Source of the DNA: Sulfurovum sp.
GTDB taxonomy: Bacteria; Campylobacterota; Campylobacteria; Campylobacterales; Sulfurovaceae
NCBI GenBank assembly: GCA_024763575.1
Contig: JANTFF010000037.1
Coordinates: 1 to 6,730 of the forward strand
Length of the DNA stretch: 6,730 nucleotides
Reading direction: 5' to 3'
Shown here: positions 5,299 to 6,730 of the stretch, piece after piece
Layout: each line of letters starts with the position of its first letter
Position numbering within the stretch: the first letter of the stretch is position 1
The notes under the pieces: generated by a model
The model's input: only the letters and a program-made list of their open reading frames with translations
What the model was told of the DNA's origin: nothing
Database searches by the model: none
Made by a program: the position numbers and the translations under genes

Positions 5299-6730
5299 AA
5301 TACACCCAAAGATTTAATAGTTTCTATTGTCAAACCAGAGATAGTTAGACCTTTTTTAGCTTGATACTCTTTTACTGATTTTTTAGTAGCACTATCAAGA
5401 GTACCTGTTACAGGTGTTTCAAATCCTGCATTAGTTAATGCTTGTTGAATTTTTGAAATAGTATCAATAGTCATACTTGATTTACAAAGTACAGGCATCC
5501 ATTTAACTTGTTGTGGAGATACTAGAACCTTTTTTGTAATATTTTTATAGGTTGCTGGAATAACTATTTTTTTAGTTTTTTCAGGATGAACAATTTTTGT
5601 TACTTTTATCGTTTTATAAGTTGCTGGAATAGTAACTGTTTTTGTTTTTGAAGGATTAGCAACAATCTGTTTTGTGATATTCTTGACTACTGCAGGTACA
5701 GAAACTTTACAAATAACAGAATTTGTTCTTGTCATACCAGGTTTTTCAGCTAAAGAGTTAGACCAAGTGTATTTAGCATCAGAAACTTTTTGTGTTTTTG
5801 TAATTGTTTTATAAGTTGCTGGAATATTAATAGTTTTTGTTTTTGCTTCTGATGCTAACTTATTAACTTTTACAGTTTTATATACAGCAGGGATAGTAAC
5901 TGTTTTTGTTGTTGCAGGTTTAACTACAACTTGCTTTGTGACAGTCTTATATTGTGCTGGTACATCTACTAGACACATCATATCTTCTACACTACAATCT
6001 TTATCATGACATTTAGTCTCTTTCCAAACTTTTTTTGCAGGAGCAACTTTGATTTTTTCAGTTACTGTCTTATAAGTAGCAGGAATAGTTACAATTTTAG
6101 TTGTAGCTGGAGTTATTAACACTTTTTTAGTACCCATTGTTATAACTGGTGGTTGGGCTATAATTTTACTTGATGCAGCAGTATCAAGTACTTTTTCAGT
6201 TGTACTTTTGTATTGAGGTGCCATATAAAATTCATAATAACAACTCCCTGCTGGAGTTTTATCCAAATCAATACCATGTCTCTTAGCCGAATCCAAAAGT
6301 GCAGAAGATGCAACTCTAGCATCAGGTTCAAGACCTGTTCTCCATTCTGTATAAGCAGGTGAGACAGTAACTGTTTTATTTACAGTTTTATATGTTGCTG
6401 GGATCGTGATTATTTTTGTAGTTGCAGGTATATCAACTACTTTTTCTATACCTGTTTTATATTCTGCTGGTATAACTGAAATCTGTTCACTTTTTGGTGT
6501 AGATAAAATTTTTTCAGTAACAATTTTATATTTCTCAGGAATAATAACTTTACCATAACAAACACCAGCTTTAGCATTCGGAAGTATAAATGAACCATCA
6601 GAATTCATAGTTTTTTGACTTATAGTATTATTATCCATAGATTTAGTTTTAACCTTATTATCCCCATTAGTATCTAAACCTTTTGTTGTTTGAGAACAAC
6701 CTGTTGTTAATATTGTTATAACAGACAATG
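5295..6730 (-). CDS. Repeat-rich probable lipoprotein with C-terminal peptidoglycan-binding domain, 5' partial
   Basis: At least 477 residues are encoded, and the frame is still open at the right edge. TTG at 6728-6726 could be a start but reads better as an internal Leu of a signal peptide. Residues 1-11 (SVITILTTGC then SQ) look like the end of a lipoprotein signal, with C11 as the lipidated Cys. After a polar linker come four modules (57-130, 163-236, 252-323, 340-411), each opening with Cys, containing three 23-residue repeats of the IPATYKTVT kind and ending in a Trp. Residues 418-477 form a PG_binding_1-type domain (KIQQALTNAGF, then TGTLDSATKKSVKEYQAKKG). The protein probably sits at the outer or inner membrane and grips the cell wall; the repeats, rich in Thr, Val, Lys and Pro, suggest an extended beta structure. 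I recall similar uncharacterised peptidoglycan-binding proteins in other proteobacteria. The biological role is unknown. Confidence 0.8.
   Translation of the reverse strand, partial: LSVITILTTGCSQTTKGLDTNGDNKVKTKSMDNNTISQKTMNSDGSFILPNAKAGVCYGKVIIPEKYKIVTEKILSTPKSEQISVIPAEYKTGIEKVVDIPATTKIITIPATYKTVNKTVTVSPAYTEWRTGLEPDARVASSALLDSAKRHGIDLDKTPAGSCYYEFYMAPQYKSTTEKVLDTAASSKIIAQPPVITMGTKKVLITPATTKIVTIPATYKTVTEKIKVAPAKKVWKETKCHDKDCSVEDMMCLVDVPAQYKTVTKQVVVKPATTKTVTIPAVYKTVKVNKLASEAKTKTINIPATYKTITKTQKVSDAKYTWSNSLAEKPGMTRTNSVICKVSVPAVVKNITKQIVANPSKTKTVTIPATYKTIKVTKIVHPEKTKKIVIPATYKNITKKVLVSPQQVKWMPVLCKSSMTIDTISKIQQALTNAGFETPVTGTLDSATKKSVKEYQAKKGLTISGLTIETIKSLGVF
5496..6560 (-). repeat. Four-module nested repeat region of the lipoprotein gene
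   Basis: The modules occupy 6339-6560, 6021-6242, 5760-5975 and 5496-5711. Within each, the VPA/IPA motif recurs every 23 residues (69 bases): Pro at residues 64, 87, 110; 171, 193, 216; 257, 280, 303; and 345, 368, 391. The only departure is one 22-residue step in module 2. The period shows at DNA level too: GTTTTATAAGTTGCTGGAAT occurs identically at 5611 and 5806. Linkers between modules are 32, 15 and 16 residues. The middle repeat of module 2 (QPPVITMGTKKV) has lost the Tyr-Lys pair. Confidence 0.85.

Noticed and set aside
5496..6560. CRISPR-like array, suggested by regular DNA repeats
   Set aside because: The spacing is a 69-base period within an open reading frame, the repeats vary at synonymous and conservative positions, and no unique spacers separate identical repeats. 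They are protein repeats.
6726..6728. TTG as the true start of the lipoprotein gene
   Set aside because: The frame stays open to the window edge, and TTG as Leu would extend a lipoprotein signal that lacks its basic start here; the real start probably lies a few codons outside the window.

Overview
The window is AT-rich, low-GC DNA with densely packed genes. AGA-rich arginine usage, strong AAGGAG-type ribosome binding sites and the gene content would suit a free-living Campylobacterota (epsilonproteobacterial) genome such as the Sulfurimonas, Sulfurovum or Arcobacter groups. This placement is an inference from composition and protein flavour; there is no rRNA or other marker here to prove it.

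Left edge (1-533): the right end of an IS200/IS605-type (tnpB-bearing) element enters from the left and stops at about base 94, marked by a perfect subterminal hairpin and a TTCAC terminus. Immediately beyond it lies the 5' half of a PIN-domain (VapC-like) toxin gene on the minus strand. Its last four codons and its stop codon come from the element, so the toxin looks interrupted by the insertion. Its ribbon-helix-helix antitoxin (VapB-like) remains intact upstream, with a near-consensus promoter and possible operator repeats.

Middle (694-5298): a solitary cytoplasmic NasA/NarB-like molybdopterin nitrate reductase (plus strand) runs tail to tail into sppA, a membrane-anchored signal peptide peptidase (minus strand), with a 7-base overlap. 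sppA is divergent from cobQ (cobyric acid synthase, plus strand) across a 61-base intergenic region. cobQ again runs tail to tail, with a 4-base overlap, into the last gene. A perfect 12-bp inverted repeat sits inside the last codons of cobQ.

Right edge (5295-6730): a 5'-truncated gene on the minus strand encodes a probable lipoprotein made of four 72-74-residue modules. Each module consists of three 23-residue IPATYKT-type repeats, and a peptidoglycan-binding domain closes the protein. This is the least understood gene in the window.

The genes do not form one pathway. Strands alternate, so most are probably transcribed singly; only the antitoxin and toxin form an operon. The points most worth attention are the element that interrupts the toxin gene (with a potential TnpB guide RNA whose guide would match that gene) and the nested-repeat cell-wall lipoprotein.
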